Of a stretch of DNA of 64,000 nucleotides, positions 8,324 to 17,317 are shown piece after piece (the stretch's first letter is position 1; each line of letters begins with the position of its first letter). The notes under the pieces are model-generated. The model was not told the origin of the DNA. It worked only from the letters and a program-made list of their open reading frames with translations, and did no database searches. The translations under genes were made by a program, and so were the position numbers. Source of the stretch: Bacteroidota bacterium (GTDB lineage: Bacteria; Bacteroidota; Bacteroidia; Chitinophagales; Chitinophagaceae); the NCBI GenBank assembly GCA_947451115.1, contig CANFXV010000005.1:28567-92566 (forward strand). Reading direction: 5' to 3'.

Positions 8324-9835
8324 ATGGGATTCATTTGTTTGATTATTTTTTGGGTAGGTTGGTACATTGGTATTTATGCCATGCTAAAAAAAGCAGGTGT
8401 AGAAAATACAAAAGCCATTATCCCTATTTACAATACTTGGGAAGTAGTAAAACTTTGTAATATTCCAAAAATTTGGTTTTGGATCCAGTTGATTCCGATT
8501 TTAGGCCAGTTTGTAAGCTTGTGGATTTCTATCATTTTTGTGATGCATTTTAAGAAGGTGAATTTGATCCAACATACATTGACTGTGTTTTTCCCATTTA
8601 TTTATTTGCCTTATTTAGGATTTTCAGCCAAAGAAAAATGGCATGGCGAAGCAGCCTTGGTGCATTACCATAAGCCCGCTTCTAGAGAATGGATTGATGC
8701 TGCAGTTTTTGCAGTGGTGGCGGCTACCTTAATTAGAACTTTTATTTTTGAAGCCTATGTGATTCCTACGGAGAGTATGGAAAAAACTTTACTAGTGAAT
8801 GATTTTTTGTTTGTTGATAAAATTACCTTTGGTGCTAGAATTCCTCAAACCCCCATCTCTTTTCCTTTTGTACACAATACTTTACCTGGGGCGCCCACTA
8901 CACCTTCTTATGTAAAATGGGTTCAATTAGATTATAGTAGATTGCCTAAAATTAGAAACATCAATCGCAATGATGTGGTGGTGTTTAATTTTCCAGCAGG
9001 AGACACCATTATCAACGATCCTGAGTATGGAAGTAAGATTCCCTATTACGATGTTTTAAGGTCACCTGAATTCAATGGAGACAGAGAAAAACTAAAAGCA
9101 CAATTTCCTATATTGGTGCATCCAATAGACAAAACTGATAACTACATTAAAAGATGTGTAGGTATTCCAGGGGATCTTATTCAAGTGAAAGAAAGTCGTT
9201 TGTGGGTTAATGGTCAGCCCGCTTTAGTAACCGCCAATGCGCAAACGGAATATTTAGTAGTGACCAATGGTAAGCCGATCGCTGAAGACTATGTAGAGGA
9301 CAGCATCGGCATTAGTACCACCGAAGCCACCAATGATTTTAGAGTAATTGATGGCAAGGCCAATACCTATTTAATTAATATGACGGCAGGGGCTGCAGAA
9401 AGCTTAAAAAAATTAGCGCAAGTGGTTTCAGTGAGTCCTTATGTAGACAATACAGTGGGCTATACTTTCCCCAATGATGTGCAACATTTTCCATTTTCTC
9501 TAGATAATTTTGGCCCTATTCGTATTCCTAAAAAAGGGGACATCGTGGAGTTGAATGATAGCACCATAGAATTGTATCGCCGTTTAATTACCAATTATGA
9601 GCACAATACTTTAGACAAAGTAAATGGTCAATATACCATCAATGGGGTATTGGCTAGTACTTATAAAGTAAAACAAGATTATTATTGGATGATGGGAGAC
9701 AATCGACACAGAAGCCAGGATAGTCGTTTTTGGGGCTATGTGCCAGAAACACATATTGTTGGTAGAGCTGCATTAATTTGGTTTAGTTACAATAAATCTA
9801 TTCGTTGGAATCGACTATTCAATAGCATCAAATAA
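8324..9835 (+). CDS. lepB: signal peptidase I, long Bacteroidota form
   Basis: Membrane protease that removes signal peptides from exported proteins. It has 503 residues, far longer than the roughly 250-320 usual in other phyla. Residues about 1-100 form two to three membrane segments resembling an integral-membrane module found in front of lepB in this phylum; a further membrane anchor (about 124-145) precedes the protease domain. The catalytic Ser151 lies in PTESMEK and the general-base Lys276 in NYIKRCVGIPGD; the late MGDNRHRSQDSRFWG motif (about 452-466) is also present. A long insert between the Lys box and the GDN box accounts for much of the extra length. cdd follows after four bases, so the two are probably co-transcribed. 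Confidence 0.93.
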   Translation: MGFICLIIFWVGWYIGIYAMLKKAGVENTKAIIPIYNTWEVVKLCNIPKIWFWIQLIPILGQFVSLWISIIFVMHFKKVNLIQHTLTVFFPFIYLPYLGFSAKEKWHGEAALVHYHKPASREWIDAAVFAVVAATLIRTFIFEAYVIPTESMEKTLLVNDFLFVDKITFGARIPQTPISFPFVHNTLPGAPTTPSYVKWVQLDYSRLPKIRNINRNDVVVFNFPAGDTIINDPEYGSKIPYYDVLRSPEFNGDREKLKAQFPILVHPIDKTDNYIKRCVGIPGDLIQVKESRLWVNGQPALVTANAQTEYLVVTNGKPIAEDYVEDSIGISTTEATNDFRVIDGKANTYLINMTAGAAESLKKLAQVVSVSPYVDNTVGYTFPNDVQHFPFSLDNFGPIRIPKKGDIVELNDSTIELYRRLITNYEHNTLDKVNGQYTINGVLASTYKVKQDYYWMMGDNRHRSQDSRFWGYVPETHIVGRAALIWFSYNKSIRWNRLFNSIK

Positions 9836-9839
9836 ATCA

Positions 9840-10322
9840 ATGCAAAAGAAATACGAGTTTGACTATGAACTTTTAGACCATGCTGGTTTATTGTCTGCGC
9901 AAGATCAAGTTTTATTGAATGAAGCCATTCAAGCAACCCAGACGGCTTATGCCCCTTATTCCAATTTCAAAGTGGGTGCTGCGGCCTTATTGTCTACTGG
10001 TCAAATCGTGATTGGATCCAATCAAGAAAGCGCCAGTTTTCCCGTTGGAATTTGTGCCGAAAGAACTTTATTGAATAGTGTAGGGAGTCAATACTCGAAT
10101 GCAACAATCGTATCCATGGCCATTAGTTATGACCCCTTGAATAAGCCATCGACAGCACCAATTTCCCCTTGTGGAATGTGTAGACAATCCTTGTTGGATT
10201 ATGAAAACCGTTATCATGCCCCCATTAAAATTATCTTAGCAGGAAAGTCCGGCCAGGTCATGGTCATACCATCAGCTAGTCATCTTTTACCCTTTGGTTT
10301 TGATGGGTCTATTTTAAAATAG
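9840..10322 (+). CDS. cdd: cytidine deaminase
   Basis: Hydrolyses cytidine and deoxycytidine to uridine and deoxyuridine in pyrimidine salvage. The 160-residue protein holds the zinc site of the homotetrameric class: Cys72 with catalytic Glu74 in ICAERTLL, and Cys111/Cys114 in PCGMCRQ. The substrate-binding stretch YAPYSNFKVGAA is also present. It starts four bases after the lepB stop, so it shares that transcript, and it ends six bases from the convergent ogt gene with no obvious terminator between them. Confidence 0.95.
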   Translation: MQKKYEFDYELLDHAGLLSAQDQVLLNEAIQATQTAYAPYSNFKVGAAALLSTGQIVIGSNQESASFPVGICAERTLLNSVGSQYSNATIVSMAISYDPLNKPSTAPISPCGMCRQSLLDYENRYHAPIKIILAGKSGQVMVIPSASHLLPFGFDGSILK

Positions 10323-10328
10323 GTGTTA

Positions 10329-10829
10329 TTAAAACAAGGTTTGTACCCCTAGTTCCAATCTAAACTCGTGTTGTAGCAACCATTTTTTTCTGGCCTTGCC
10401 CCAGGCATAACCAACCAAGGATCTATCGGATCCCACAATTCTATGGCAAGGTACAATGATGGCAATCTTATTTTTCCCATTGGCATTGGCAGCGGCGCGC
10501 ACCAAATTTGGATCGCCCATTTTTTTAGCTAATTCACCATAGCTTAAGGTTTTAGAAAAAGGAACTTCATACAATTCTTTCCAAACTTTTTGTTGAAATT
10601 CTGTACCCGCCTGATTGATGGCAACACTAAACTGTTTTCTTTTGCCTGCAAAATACTCAATCAATTCATCTATGCACTGATTAATGACCTCAGGGGTGGT
10701 AGTAGAAATATTTATTTGATCAATCGCCTCGTCTTCAATGAAAATTAATTCTTCAATACAAAAATCATCCGATACGATTTTTATAATGCCAATGGGGCTA
10801 TGATAAATTTGTGTGTATTGATTGGGCAT
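10329..10829 (-). CDS. ogt: methylated-DNA--protein-cysteine methyltransferase
   Basis: A suicide repair enzyme that moves a methyl group from O6-methylguanine to its own cysteine. The 166-residue protein has the N-terminal ribonuclease-like domain (about 1-75) and the C-terminal DNA-binding domain, with acceptor Cys128 in the invariant PCHRIVG motif and the helix-turn-helix stretch around YGELAKKMG. No Ada-type regulatory domain is attached. Its ATG overlaps the csaA stop codon by one base (TAATG), which suggests translational coupling with csaA. Confidence 0.95.
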   Translation of the reverse strand: MPNQYTQIYHSPIGIIKIVSDDFCIEELIFIEDEAIDQINISTTTPEVINQCIDELIEYFAGKRKQFSVAINQAGTEFQQKVWKELYEVPFSKTLSYGELAKKMGDPNLVRAAANANGKNKIAIIVPCHRIVGSDRSLVGYAWGKARKKWLLQHEFRLELGVQTLF

Positions 10830-11158
10830 TATCCGATGGGTTGTCCATTGCTCACTGGTAAGGAAGGATGAAGCAAGACCACTTCATGTGATTCGTCATA
10901 TACGCCTAATACTAAACATTCACTGATAAAATTGGCAATTTGTTTAGGAGGAAAGTTGACCACTGCGATGATTTGCTTACCCACTAAATTTTCCATGGAA
11001 TAATGGTGCGTAATTTGAGCAGATGATTTCTTGATACCCAGTGGGCCAAAATCGATACTTAGTTGGTAGGCAGGTTTTTTAGCTTTTGGAAAAGCTTCCA
11101 CGGTCAAAATGGTACCAGACCTGATGTCTACTTTTGTAAAATCTTCCCAATGCAGCAT
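10829..11158 (-). CDS. csaA: CsaA-type tRNA-binding domain protein
   Basis: A 109-residue single-domain protein with the OB-fold shared by CsaA, Trbp111 and the C-terminus of methionyl-tRNA synthetases. Diagnostic features are the opening FTKVDIRSGTI, a central SSAQITHHY stretch and the VVNFPPKQIANFISE dimer-interface motif. CsaA has been described both as a secretion-related chaperone and as a tRNA-binding protein; which applies here cannot be told. The first gene of a two-gene unit with ogt, it has a near-match -7 box (TATTTTTA) about 20 bases upstream. Confidence 0.92.
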   Translation of the reverse strand: MLHWEDFTKVDIRSGTILTVEAFPKAKKPAYQLSIDFGPLGIKKSSAQITHHYSMENLVGKQIIAVVNFPPKQIANFISECLVLGVYDESHEVVLLHPSLPVSNGQPIG

Positions 11159-11189
11159 AATTGATTATTTATTCCTAAAAATACATTGC

Positions 11190-12059
11190 TTAACTTAATA
11201 AATTGGCTAATTCTATTAGGTCATTTTGTTTGTACAGCAGGGTTGGACTTTGAAAGCATTTTGAAAATTCCATCAAATGCTTTTTGATGATTTGCACATT
11301 AGTGAGTTGCTTGTAGTAACTATTTTTTGGTACTATATTGGACCGCAGCATATAATTGTCTAAATCTTTTTGAGAAAAAGCATTGCCGGTGGTGCCTTCA
11401 ACATAAAACTGAATGAACTCTTGTGGATTCGAAACAATTTCTTCAGGATCCCAATCTGAAGTATAAAAGGCAATAATGCATTGTTTGGGGATATTGATGA
11501 AGTGGGCTTGAATGTCTAGTTGTTGACAAAGCTCTACATACAACAAAGTGTTGGCAATGGCATTGCCTTTTTTAGATTGCAAGGGCGCCGCAATTAAAAA
11601 TTCCTCTGGTTTTTCATAGTTAACTTCTACACCTTTTATTTGGTAATAATTGTATAGAATATTTCGAATAACATTGGCTTGTTCTAGTGGTGTTAAATAG
11701 TTGTTCAATTCCAGCCATATATTGCGCCTGATTTTTTCCATTTGATGACGCAAAGTATCTATCGCCAATTCAGGATATTGAAACTGTGTCACAAGCAATG
11801 CGCCTTCAAATAAAGAGGCATTAGGTTGGGCATTCCAATTTGTAAAAGCCTCTCTTAAATCTTGTAATCTAAGTTTGTAAATCATCATCTCAATTCGTTC
11901 CAAAGTGGCTTCGTCTAAAGTATTTTCCCATAGATGTTCTAACTCAGGAATAATCGGAGAACCGTAAACTAACAAACGGTCTGCAATGGTATTAAAAACT
12001 TCTTCGTCTGGGTCATCAATTAACTTGAACAAAGCGTTTATTTCTGTTGCTTTTTGCAT
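11190..12059 (-). CDS. transglutaminase-like superfamily protein (SirB1 type)
   Basis: A 289-residue cytoplasmic protein with no signal peptide. The N-terminal 60 residues form helical pairs (DDPDEEVFNTIADRLL) like HEAT repeats. The middle and C-terminal parts resemble the SirB1/transglutaminase-like domain: a conserved LNNYLTPLEQANVIRNILY, then PEEFLIAAPLQSKKGNAIANTLLY, where family members carry the GNCLSLS-type Cys region. Here that position reads GNAIANT, so the usual Cys is replaced and catalytic activity is doubtful. It sits 31 bases upstream of csaA on the same strand and may join that transcript. The function is unknown; a protein-binding role is one possibility. Confidence 0.7.
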   Translation of the reverse strand: MQKATEINALFKLIDDPDEEVFNTIADRLLVYGSPIIPELEHLWENTLDEATLERIEMMIYKLRLQDLREAFTNWNAQPNASLFEGALLVTQFQYPELAIDTLRHQMEKIRRNIWLELNNYLTPLEQANVIRNILYNYYQIKGVEVNYEKPEEFLIAAPLQSKKGNAIANTLLYVELCQQLDIQAHFINIPKQCIIAFYTSDWDPEEIVSNPQEFIQFYVEGTTGNAFSQKDLDNYMLRSNIVPKNSYYKQLTNVQIIKKHLMEFSKCFQSPTLLYKQNDLIELANLLS

Positions 12060-12236
12060 TTTGAGCGTCTGTTTGTTTTAAATATTATTCAAATCAACGC
12101 AAAATATTCCCAAAATCCCATTATACTTATCCTATGCTTGTGGATATATTTAACAAATGTTTACATAATAATTAGAAATATTAAACGTTCACCTAAATTT
12201 TCGGCATTTATACTCAGTATTATTGCTATTTGACCT

Positions 12237-12243
12237 TACTTTG
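12237..12243 (+). promoter_or_regulatory. likely -7 box of the desaturase gene
   Basis: The TTACTTTG stretch resembles TAnnTTTG with one mismatch. It lies inside the longest possible reading frame of the desaturase, which argues that translation starts at the ATG at 12263 and not upstream. Confidence 0.4.
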
Positions 12244-12262
12244 CATCTACAACGAAAAGCGC

Positions 12263-13354
12263 ATGAACAATCAAATTTCAGCTACCCCGAAATTTCCAGT
12301 AATGGAAAAATCATTACATACCGAATTAAAAAACAGAGTCAATAAATATTTGGCAGAACATTCAATTCGAGCAACTGGTAATTATAAACTTTTTTCTAAG
12401 GCAATTATATTAATTTCTTTATTTATTTTGATTTATGTTCATTTGGTATTTTTTACCCCCTCTACTTTTTTTGCGGTAATAGAATGCATTTTATTTGGAG
12501 GATTAATTGCAGCCATTGGTTTTAATGTGATGCACGATGGTAGTCATGGAAGTTTTAGCAAGTACGCTTGGTTAAATAAATTGGCATCATCCTCTATAAG
12601 TGTTTTAGGTGCTAGTCGTTTTATGTGGGCCATGAAACACGTTACTTTGCACCATACCTTTACCAATATTGATGGGGTAGATGATGATATAGAAGTGGGT
12701 GTTTTGATGAGAATGGCACCGACCCAAAAACATTATTTATTGCATCGTTTTCAACATATTTATTTCTGGGTTTTATATATGCTATTGTATATATTTTGGA
12801 TATTCTTTGCAGACTATAAAAAATATTTTTCCGGTAAGATTGGCTCTGTGGCCATTAAAGACATGAGTATTGGGGAACACATTGAATTTTGGGCGGTAAA
12901 AATATACCATGCTTTCTTCTTTGTGGTATTGCCTATTTATATGTTAGGTTGGGTAAGTTGGTTGGTAGGCTTTTTAATTGTCGGCTTTTTTGCTGGATTT
13001 ATTTTAAGCATTGTTTTTCAATTGGCACATACGGTTACTGAAACTGAATTTCCATTGGCCATTCAGCCAGAAAATAAAATGCCTGATGAGTTTGCTGTAC
13101 ATCAAATTCAGACCACTGCTAATTTTGCTACTAAAAGTAAATTGGTAAGTTGGTTGGTGGGGGGGTTGAATTTTCAAATTGAACATCATCTGTTTCCTAA
13201 AATTTCACATGTACACTATCCAGCTATTTCTAAGATAGTAAAACAAACCTGTGCAGATTTTAAGTTAAAATACAACGAGTATCCAACAGTGATCAGTGCT
13301 ATCAAATCACATGTTCAATACCTTAAATTAATGAGTAAGCCTGCGTTGAACTAA
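12263..13354 (+). CDS. membrane fatty acid desaturase
   Basis: A 363-residue di-iron membrane desaturase that would introduce a double bond into an acyl chain. Three histidine boxes are visible: HDGSH (about 12533), HVTLHH (about 12638) and QIEHH (about 13175). The last, with Q as first residue, is typical of front-end/acyl-lipid or linoleoyl-CoA-like desaturases and not of the classical delta-9 stearoyl-CoA group. Four or so hydrophobic spans occur in two pairs between the boxes. No fused cytochrome b5 domain is present, so electrons must come from a separate ferredoxin or similar partner. I chose the ATG at 12263 because a probable promoter box overlaps the upstream alternative. Substrate and position of desaturation are unknown. 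Confidence 0.88.
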   Translation: MNNQISATPKFPVMEKSLHTELKNRVNKYLAEHSIRATGNYKLFSKAIILISLFILIYVHLVFFTPSTFFAVIECILFGGLIAAIGFNVMHDGSHGSFSKYAWLNKLASSSISVLGASRFMWAMKHVTLHHTFTNIDGVDDDIEVGVLMRMAPTQKHYLLHRFQHIYFWVLYMLLYIFWIFFADYKKYFSGKIGSVAIKDMSIGEHIEFWAVKIYHAFFFVVLPIYMLGWVSWLVGFLIVGFFAGFILSIVFQLAHTVTETEFPLAIQPENKMPDEFAVHQIQTTANFATKSKLVSWLVGGLNFQIEHHLFPKISHVHYPAISKIVKQTCADFKLKYNEYPTVISAIKSHVQYLKLMSKPALN

Positions 13355-13380
13355 CACAATAAGCTTCATGTATGATACTA

Positions 13381-13410
13381 AAAAGGCCTCCAAATTTGGA
13401 GGCCTTTTTT
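13381..13410. terminator. bidirectional terminator between the desaturase gene and topA
   Basis: A perfect 28-base palindrome (AAAAGGCCTCCAAA and complement) with T-runs on both strands. It ends both convergent genes. Confidence 0.9.
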
Positions 13411-13429
13411 ATACTTTATGCGCAAGCTA

Positions 13430-15790
13430 TTAAGATGCTTTCTTTTTTCTAGCCATCTTGCGCGGAGGATTGGCTTTTAATTCAGCGATGGTCGCATTTA
13501 TTTCCTCAATGGTTAAGGTTTCTACTTTTTCTTGTTGCTCTTTGCTCAATTTGAAATTGCGTAAACCTTGTTTGATATAAGGGCCATAAGGGCCTCTTAA
13601 AAGTTGAATCTTCTCCTTTTCAAATACTTTGATGGTTCTTTCATCTTTGGCCTTTCTTTTCTCAGCAATCATAGGGGTCAATTCCTCGAGGGTAACCGTG
13701 TATGGATCCATTTCCTTGTTAAGGGAGTAAAACTTCTTAGAATGGGCTGCATAAGGGCCAAAACGGCCAATATTTACAGAAACATCCTCGTCCTCGAATT
13801 GGCCAAGCATTCTTGGAAGCTTGAATAACTCCATGGCTTCTTCAAAACTGATGGTCTCAATACTCTGAGAAGCCTTTAATTTGGCAAATCTTGGTTTCTC
13901 TTCCTCATCCTGATGGCCAATTTGAACCATTGGGCCGTACCTGCCCATACGTGCAATCACTTTTTTACCACTTACCGCATCAAAACCTAATTCTCTTTCG
14001 CCTTTGGCTCTTTCTGCAGTTTCAAGGGTATGTTCAATAGTTACATGAAAGGGCTCATAAAAAGAGGCCAACATATCGCTCCATTTTAATTTGCCTGCTG
14101 CGATTTCATCAAATTCGCCTTCGATTTTAGCGGTAAAATTAAAATCCATTACTTTTTCAAAGTGTAATTTCAAAAAATCAGTCACCACTAAACCTAAATC
14201 GGTAGGGGATAGTTTATTTTTTTCAGCACCCGTAATTTCAGAAGCGGATTCTTGTTTGATTTCATCCTTATTACTTAAGGTCAAAATTTGGTAAATTCTT
14301 TTGATGCCTTCTTTTTCTCTTTTCTCTACATAATTACGTTTCATGATGGTGGTAATCGTAGGGGCATAAGTGGAAGGACGACCAATGCCTAATTCCTCCA
14401 ATTTTTTAACTAAGGAAGCTTCCGTGAATCTAGCACCTGGGCGACTGAATCTTTCTAATCCTGTCATAGATGTAAAGTCAAGTACCTGTCCTTTAGCTAA
14501 AGGAGGCAATAAACTTTCATCTCCTTCTTCCAAATTGTCTTCCTCTACTTCATCTTCGTCTTTACTTTCTAAGTATACTTTTAGGAAACCATCAAACTTC
14601 ATGACTTCACCACTAGCCGTTAAGGTTTCTTTGTTGGTAGATATTTCAATTTTGGCTGTCGTTTTTTCAAACTGTGCGTCACTCATTTGAGAAGCAATGG
14701 TTCTTTTCCAAATGAGTTCATACAATCTATTTAAATCTGGATCATCGACCTTACTTTCATTCATGTAAGAAGGACGAATGGCCTCATGCGCTTCTTGTGC
14801 ACTTTCGTTTTTATTCTTAAATTTTCTTGGTTGATAATATTGGTCACCAAAACTATCATTGATTTCTTTTTTAATGGCCTCCACCGCAGTTTCACTCAAA
14901 CTAATGCTGTCTGTTCTCATGTAAGTGATCTTACCACTTTCATATAATTTTTGCGCTAGTAACATCGTCTTACTTACGCTGTAACCTAATTTTCTAGAAG
15001 CTTCTTGTTGAAGGGTAGAAGTAGTGAAAGGTGCTGAGGGCGTGCGTTTGCCATCTTTTACAGCAATGTCTTTTACGGTATATTTTGCGCCCTTACATTC
15101 GTTTAAAAATTTTTCGGCTGCACCAGCTGTAGTTAATTTTTGCGGGCCTTCTGCCTTGAATTTTACTTTTTTCTTGTTGATATCTGGCGCACTAAATAAG
15201 GCTGAAACTTTAAATACACTCTCTGGAATAAATTGATTGATTTCTCTTTCTCTTTCTGCAATTAATCTTACCGCTACACTTTGAACTCTACCTGCACTCA
15301 AACTTCTTTGCATGCCTATTTTACGCCAAAGCACTGGACTTAGCTCAAAACCAACTATTCTATCTAATATTCTTCTTGCTTGTTGTGCATCCACTAAATC
15401 CATATTAATGAAACGTGGATTTTCTACTGCTTTTTTAATAGCAGGGGCAGTAATTTCATGAAATACAATACGCTTTGTTTTTTTAGGATCTAATCCCAAT
15501 ACTTCTGCTAAATGCCAACTAATACTTTCTCCTTCACGGTCCTCATCCGATGCTAGCCAAACTTCTTTAGCTTTCTTGGTCATGGATTTTAATTCCTTCA
15601 CCACTTTTTCTTTCTCACTGGGTACGGTATAACGTGGAGCGAATTTGTTCTTTAAATCTATCCCCATGTCTACTTTTTCCAAATCACGTATGTGCCCATA
15701 ACAACTGCGCACTTCAAAATCTTCGCCTAAAATCTTCTCGATCGTTTTTGCCTTTGCAGGCGACTCCACAATTAATAAGTTCTTTGACAT
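13430..15790 (-). CDS. topA: DNA topoisomerase I
   Basis: Type IA topoisomerase that relaxes negative supercoils by single-strand passage. The 786-residue protein has an N-terminal Toprim domain (LLIVESPAKAKTIEKIL, and the metal-binding DEDREGE), the active-site tyrosine in ITYMRTDSIS, and the long catalytic ring. Beyond about residue 590 there is no Cys4 zinc finger; instead there are at least three repeats of the type GRYGPMVQIG, GRFGPYAAHS and GPYGPYIKQG, the zinc-free C-terminal repeats found in topoisomerases of several phyla. The end is Lys-rich (RKMARKKKAS), probably for DNA contact. It is transcribed separately from the hydrolase gene upstream. Confidence 0.96.
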   Translation of the reverse strand: MSKNLLIVESPAKAKTIEKILGEDFEVRSCYGHIRDLEKVDMGIDLKNKFAPRYTVPSEKEKVVKELKSMTKKAKEVWLASDEDREGESISWHLAEVLGLDPKKTKRIVFHEITAPAIKKAVENPRFINMDLVDAQQARRILDRIVGFELSPVLWRKIGMQRSLSAGRVQSVAVRLIAEREREINQFIPESVFKVSALFSAPDINKKKVKFKAEGPQKLTTAGAAEKFLNECKGAKYTVKDIAVKDGKRTPSAPFTTSTLQQEASRKLGYSVSKTMLLAQKLYESGKITYMRTDSISLSETAVEAIKKEINDSFGDQYYQPRKFKNKNESAQEAHEAIRPSYMNESKVDDPDLNRLYELIWKRTIASQMSDAQFEKTTAKIEISTNKETLTASGEVMKFDGFLKVYLESKDEDEVEEDNLEEGDESLLPPLAKGQVLDFTSMTGLERFSRPGARFTEASLVKKLEELGIGRPSTYAPTITTIMKRNYVEKREKEGIKRIYQILTLSNKDEIKQESASEITGAEKNKLSPTDLGLVVTDFLKLHFEKVMDFNFTAKIEGEFDEIAAGKLKWSDMLASFYEPFHVTIEHTLETAERAKGERELGFDAVSGKKVIARMGRYGPMVQIGHQDEEEKPRFAKLKASQSIETISFEEAMELFKLPRMLGQFEDEDVSVNIGRFGPYAAHSKKFYSLNKEMDPYTVTLEELTPMIAEKRKAKDERTIKVFEKEKIQLLRGPYGPYIKQGLRNFKLSKEQQEKVETLTIEEINATIAELKANPPRKMARKKKAS

Positions 15791-15843
15791 AGTGGTCTAC
15801 CGCTCCTACGGGATATTTTAGAAATTGATTATCAAGTAATTAT

Positions 15844-15877
15844 GAAAAAAATGTAAACTCATTCCAAGAGAGTTTAT
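15844..15877 (-). terminator. terminator of the alpha/beta hydrolase gene
   Basis: On the minus strand, TAAACTC and GAGTTTA pair around a nine-base loop and are followed by CATTTTTTT. It separates the hydrolase gene from topA. Confidence 0.7.
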
Positions 15878-15935
15878 TTCTTTTCTCGCGATGCAATATT
15901 AGAGCTTTAGACTAAAAAATAAAAATTACTAGGGC

Positions 15936-16826
15936 TTAGCTGCCCAAAAAGGCCATGATTTTGTCGATCACTTCCTGTGTTTTGTACACTTTGTTATGAC
16001 CTAAACCATTGGTTGTCAAGAATTTAATATTTTCTGGTGCTTTATTTTTAAAATCTATTAAATCTTTATAAGGACAGACCCTATCTTCTTGGTCATGAAC
16101 CCAAAGTACAGGTCCGGTATATTTTTCTAAGGCTCGATCGGCTTCAAAGAAACTGACTGGATGCTGCGTATGTCTTTGCAATTCTTCAATAAAAGCCTTT
16201 CTAACGCCTTCACTTAGATGCATCATATTAAAGTAATTTTCAAAAGTAGTGGTGGTTTTGGTAGCGGGGGCAATAAGAACAAATTTATGATTTAGTGGAT
16301 GGGAGATGGTTTCTGCCACCATTGCTAGCGTAATGGCCCCTAAAGAATGTCCAATAAAATTATCAATGGGTCCATGTTCTTTGATGATTGCTTCGATGGC
16401 CTGCTGATAGATGACTATATTTATGTATTTGCCTTCACTTATACCATGGCCAGGGGCATCAAAGCAAATGACCCGAAAACCCATTTTCAAAAGTGGCTGT
16501 AGGTACTGTTCAAATTTATAGGAAAAGCTTGCGTAACCATGTGCAATCAAAACTGTTTTGCCATTGGGCTTGCTGGGCTGCCATTCAAAACCATTTAAAG
16601 TGGAAGTTCCGATAGCTTGTAAGCCGTTGCCTATGACCTTTACTTGGATCCCTTTGGCTTGATGAAAAATGGCAGGCGCTTTTCTTTTTTTAAATTTTGG
16701 ATAGGGGGTGCAAAAAAGATTAAAAGCCAATTTCCCGGCTACGGGCATCGACACCAATCCCAAGGTTTTAAATTTTGTTCTTAAATACCTTAAATACATA
16801 CGTTCAGAGAACCCCTGCTTGGCCAT
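15936..16826 (-). CDS. alpha/beta hydrolase
   Basis: A 296-residue alpha/beta-hydrolase of unknown substrate. The catalytic triad can be assigned: nucleophile Ser in GHSLGA, acid Asp in WVHDQEDR and base His in GLGHNKV. An oxyanion-hole loop LIAHGYAS and the DAPGHGISEG segment are typical of serine esterases and lysophospholipases. No export signal is obvious. The frame is open 29 codons further upstream to 16913, but a perfect -7 box at 16845-16852 lies inside that extension, so the ATG at 16826 is the likely start. It is divergent from the ferredoxin gene. Confidence 0.85.
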   Translation of the reverse strand: MAKQGFSERMYLRYLRTKFKTLGLVSMPVAGKLAFNLFCTPYPKFKKRKAPAIFHQAKGIQVKVIGNGLQAIGTSTLNGFEWQPSKPNGKTVLIAHGYASFSYKFEQYLQPLLKMGFRVICFDAPGHGISEGKYINIVIYQQAIEAIIKEHGPIDNFIGHSLGAITLAMVAETISHPLNHKFVLIAPATKTTTTFENYFNMMHLSEGVRKAFIEELQRHTQHPVSFFEADRALEKYTGPVLWVHDQEDRVCPYKDLIDFKNKAPENIKFLTTNGLGHNKVYKTQEVIDKIMAFLGS

Positions 16827-16844
16827 TATTCCATTATTTATATG

Positions 16845-16852
16845 CAAAGATA
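16845..16852 (-). promoter_or_regulatory. -7 promoter box of the alpha/beta hydrolase gene
   Basis: TATCTTTG on the minus strand, 18 bases before the ATG at 16826. It decides the start codon of the hydrolase. Confidence 0.65.
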
Positions 16853-16937
16853 TGTCGAGAACAGAGGGTGGGCCTATTTTTTTTGTATTTCGATAAAGAA
16901 AATTATAAATCAACCAAAAGCATTGAACGATATAAGT

Positions 16938-16945
16938 TATTTTTG
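16938..16945 (+). promoter_or_regulatory. -7 promoter box of the ferredoxin-iscX operon
   Basis: TATTTTTG, a perfect TAnnTTTG, 20 bases before the ferredoxin ATG. Confidence 0.65.
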
Positions 16946-16965
16946 CAAAAATCTATCAAGGAATT

Positions 16966-17301
16966 ATGTATTCATTAAAAATCAATTTTGAACAAAAAGG
17001 ATTAGCACCATTAACACTAACCAATATTAAACCAGATCAAAGTTTATTGGAAGTGATTTTGGAGGCTGGTATAGAATTGCATCACAATTGTGGTGGTGTT
17101 TGTGCCTGCAGCACTTGCCATATCTATGTAAAGAAAGGCGCTGAATTTTTACAAGAATTATCAGATAAAGAAGAAGATTTTATCGACCGTGCAGTTAGTC
17201 CAAGAATTGAATCAAGATTAGGCTGTCAATGTGAATTACTTGCCGGTTCGGGCGAAATTGAAATCAATTTGCCAGATCAAACACAATTTTTAGGAGAATA
17301 A
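16966..17301 (+). CDS. fdx: 2Fe-2S ferredoxin, adrenodoxin/Isc type
   Basis: A 111-residue electron carrier. The cluster ligands follow the adrenodoxin spacing: Cys42, Cys48, Cys51 and Cys87 (C-x5-C-x2-C, then LGCQC). Two further cysteines (46 and 89) sit next to ligands. Ferredoxins of this type supply electrons for Fe-S cluster assembly and for some oxygenases. The next gene, 16 bases on, is iscX, which supports an assembly role, although no iscS, iscU, hscA or hscB is nearby. It may also serve other reductive enzymes such as the desaturase at 12263; that is speculation. Confidence 0.93.
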   Translation: MYSLKINFEQKGLAPLTLTNIKPDQSLLEVILEAGIELHHNCGGVCACSTCHIYVKKGAEFLQELSDKEEDFIDRAVSPRIESRLGCQCELLAGSGEIEINLPDQTQFLGE

Positions 17302-17317
17302 AAAATATTAAAAAAGT

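Noticed and set aside
14370..14690. Plus-strand frame of 106 codons opposite topA
   Set aside because: Low-complexity Ser/Leu-rich shadow of the topA coding strand, with no promoter or family match.
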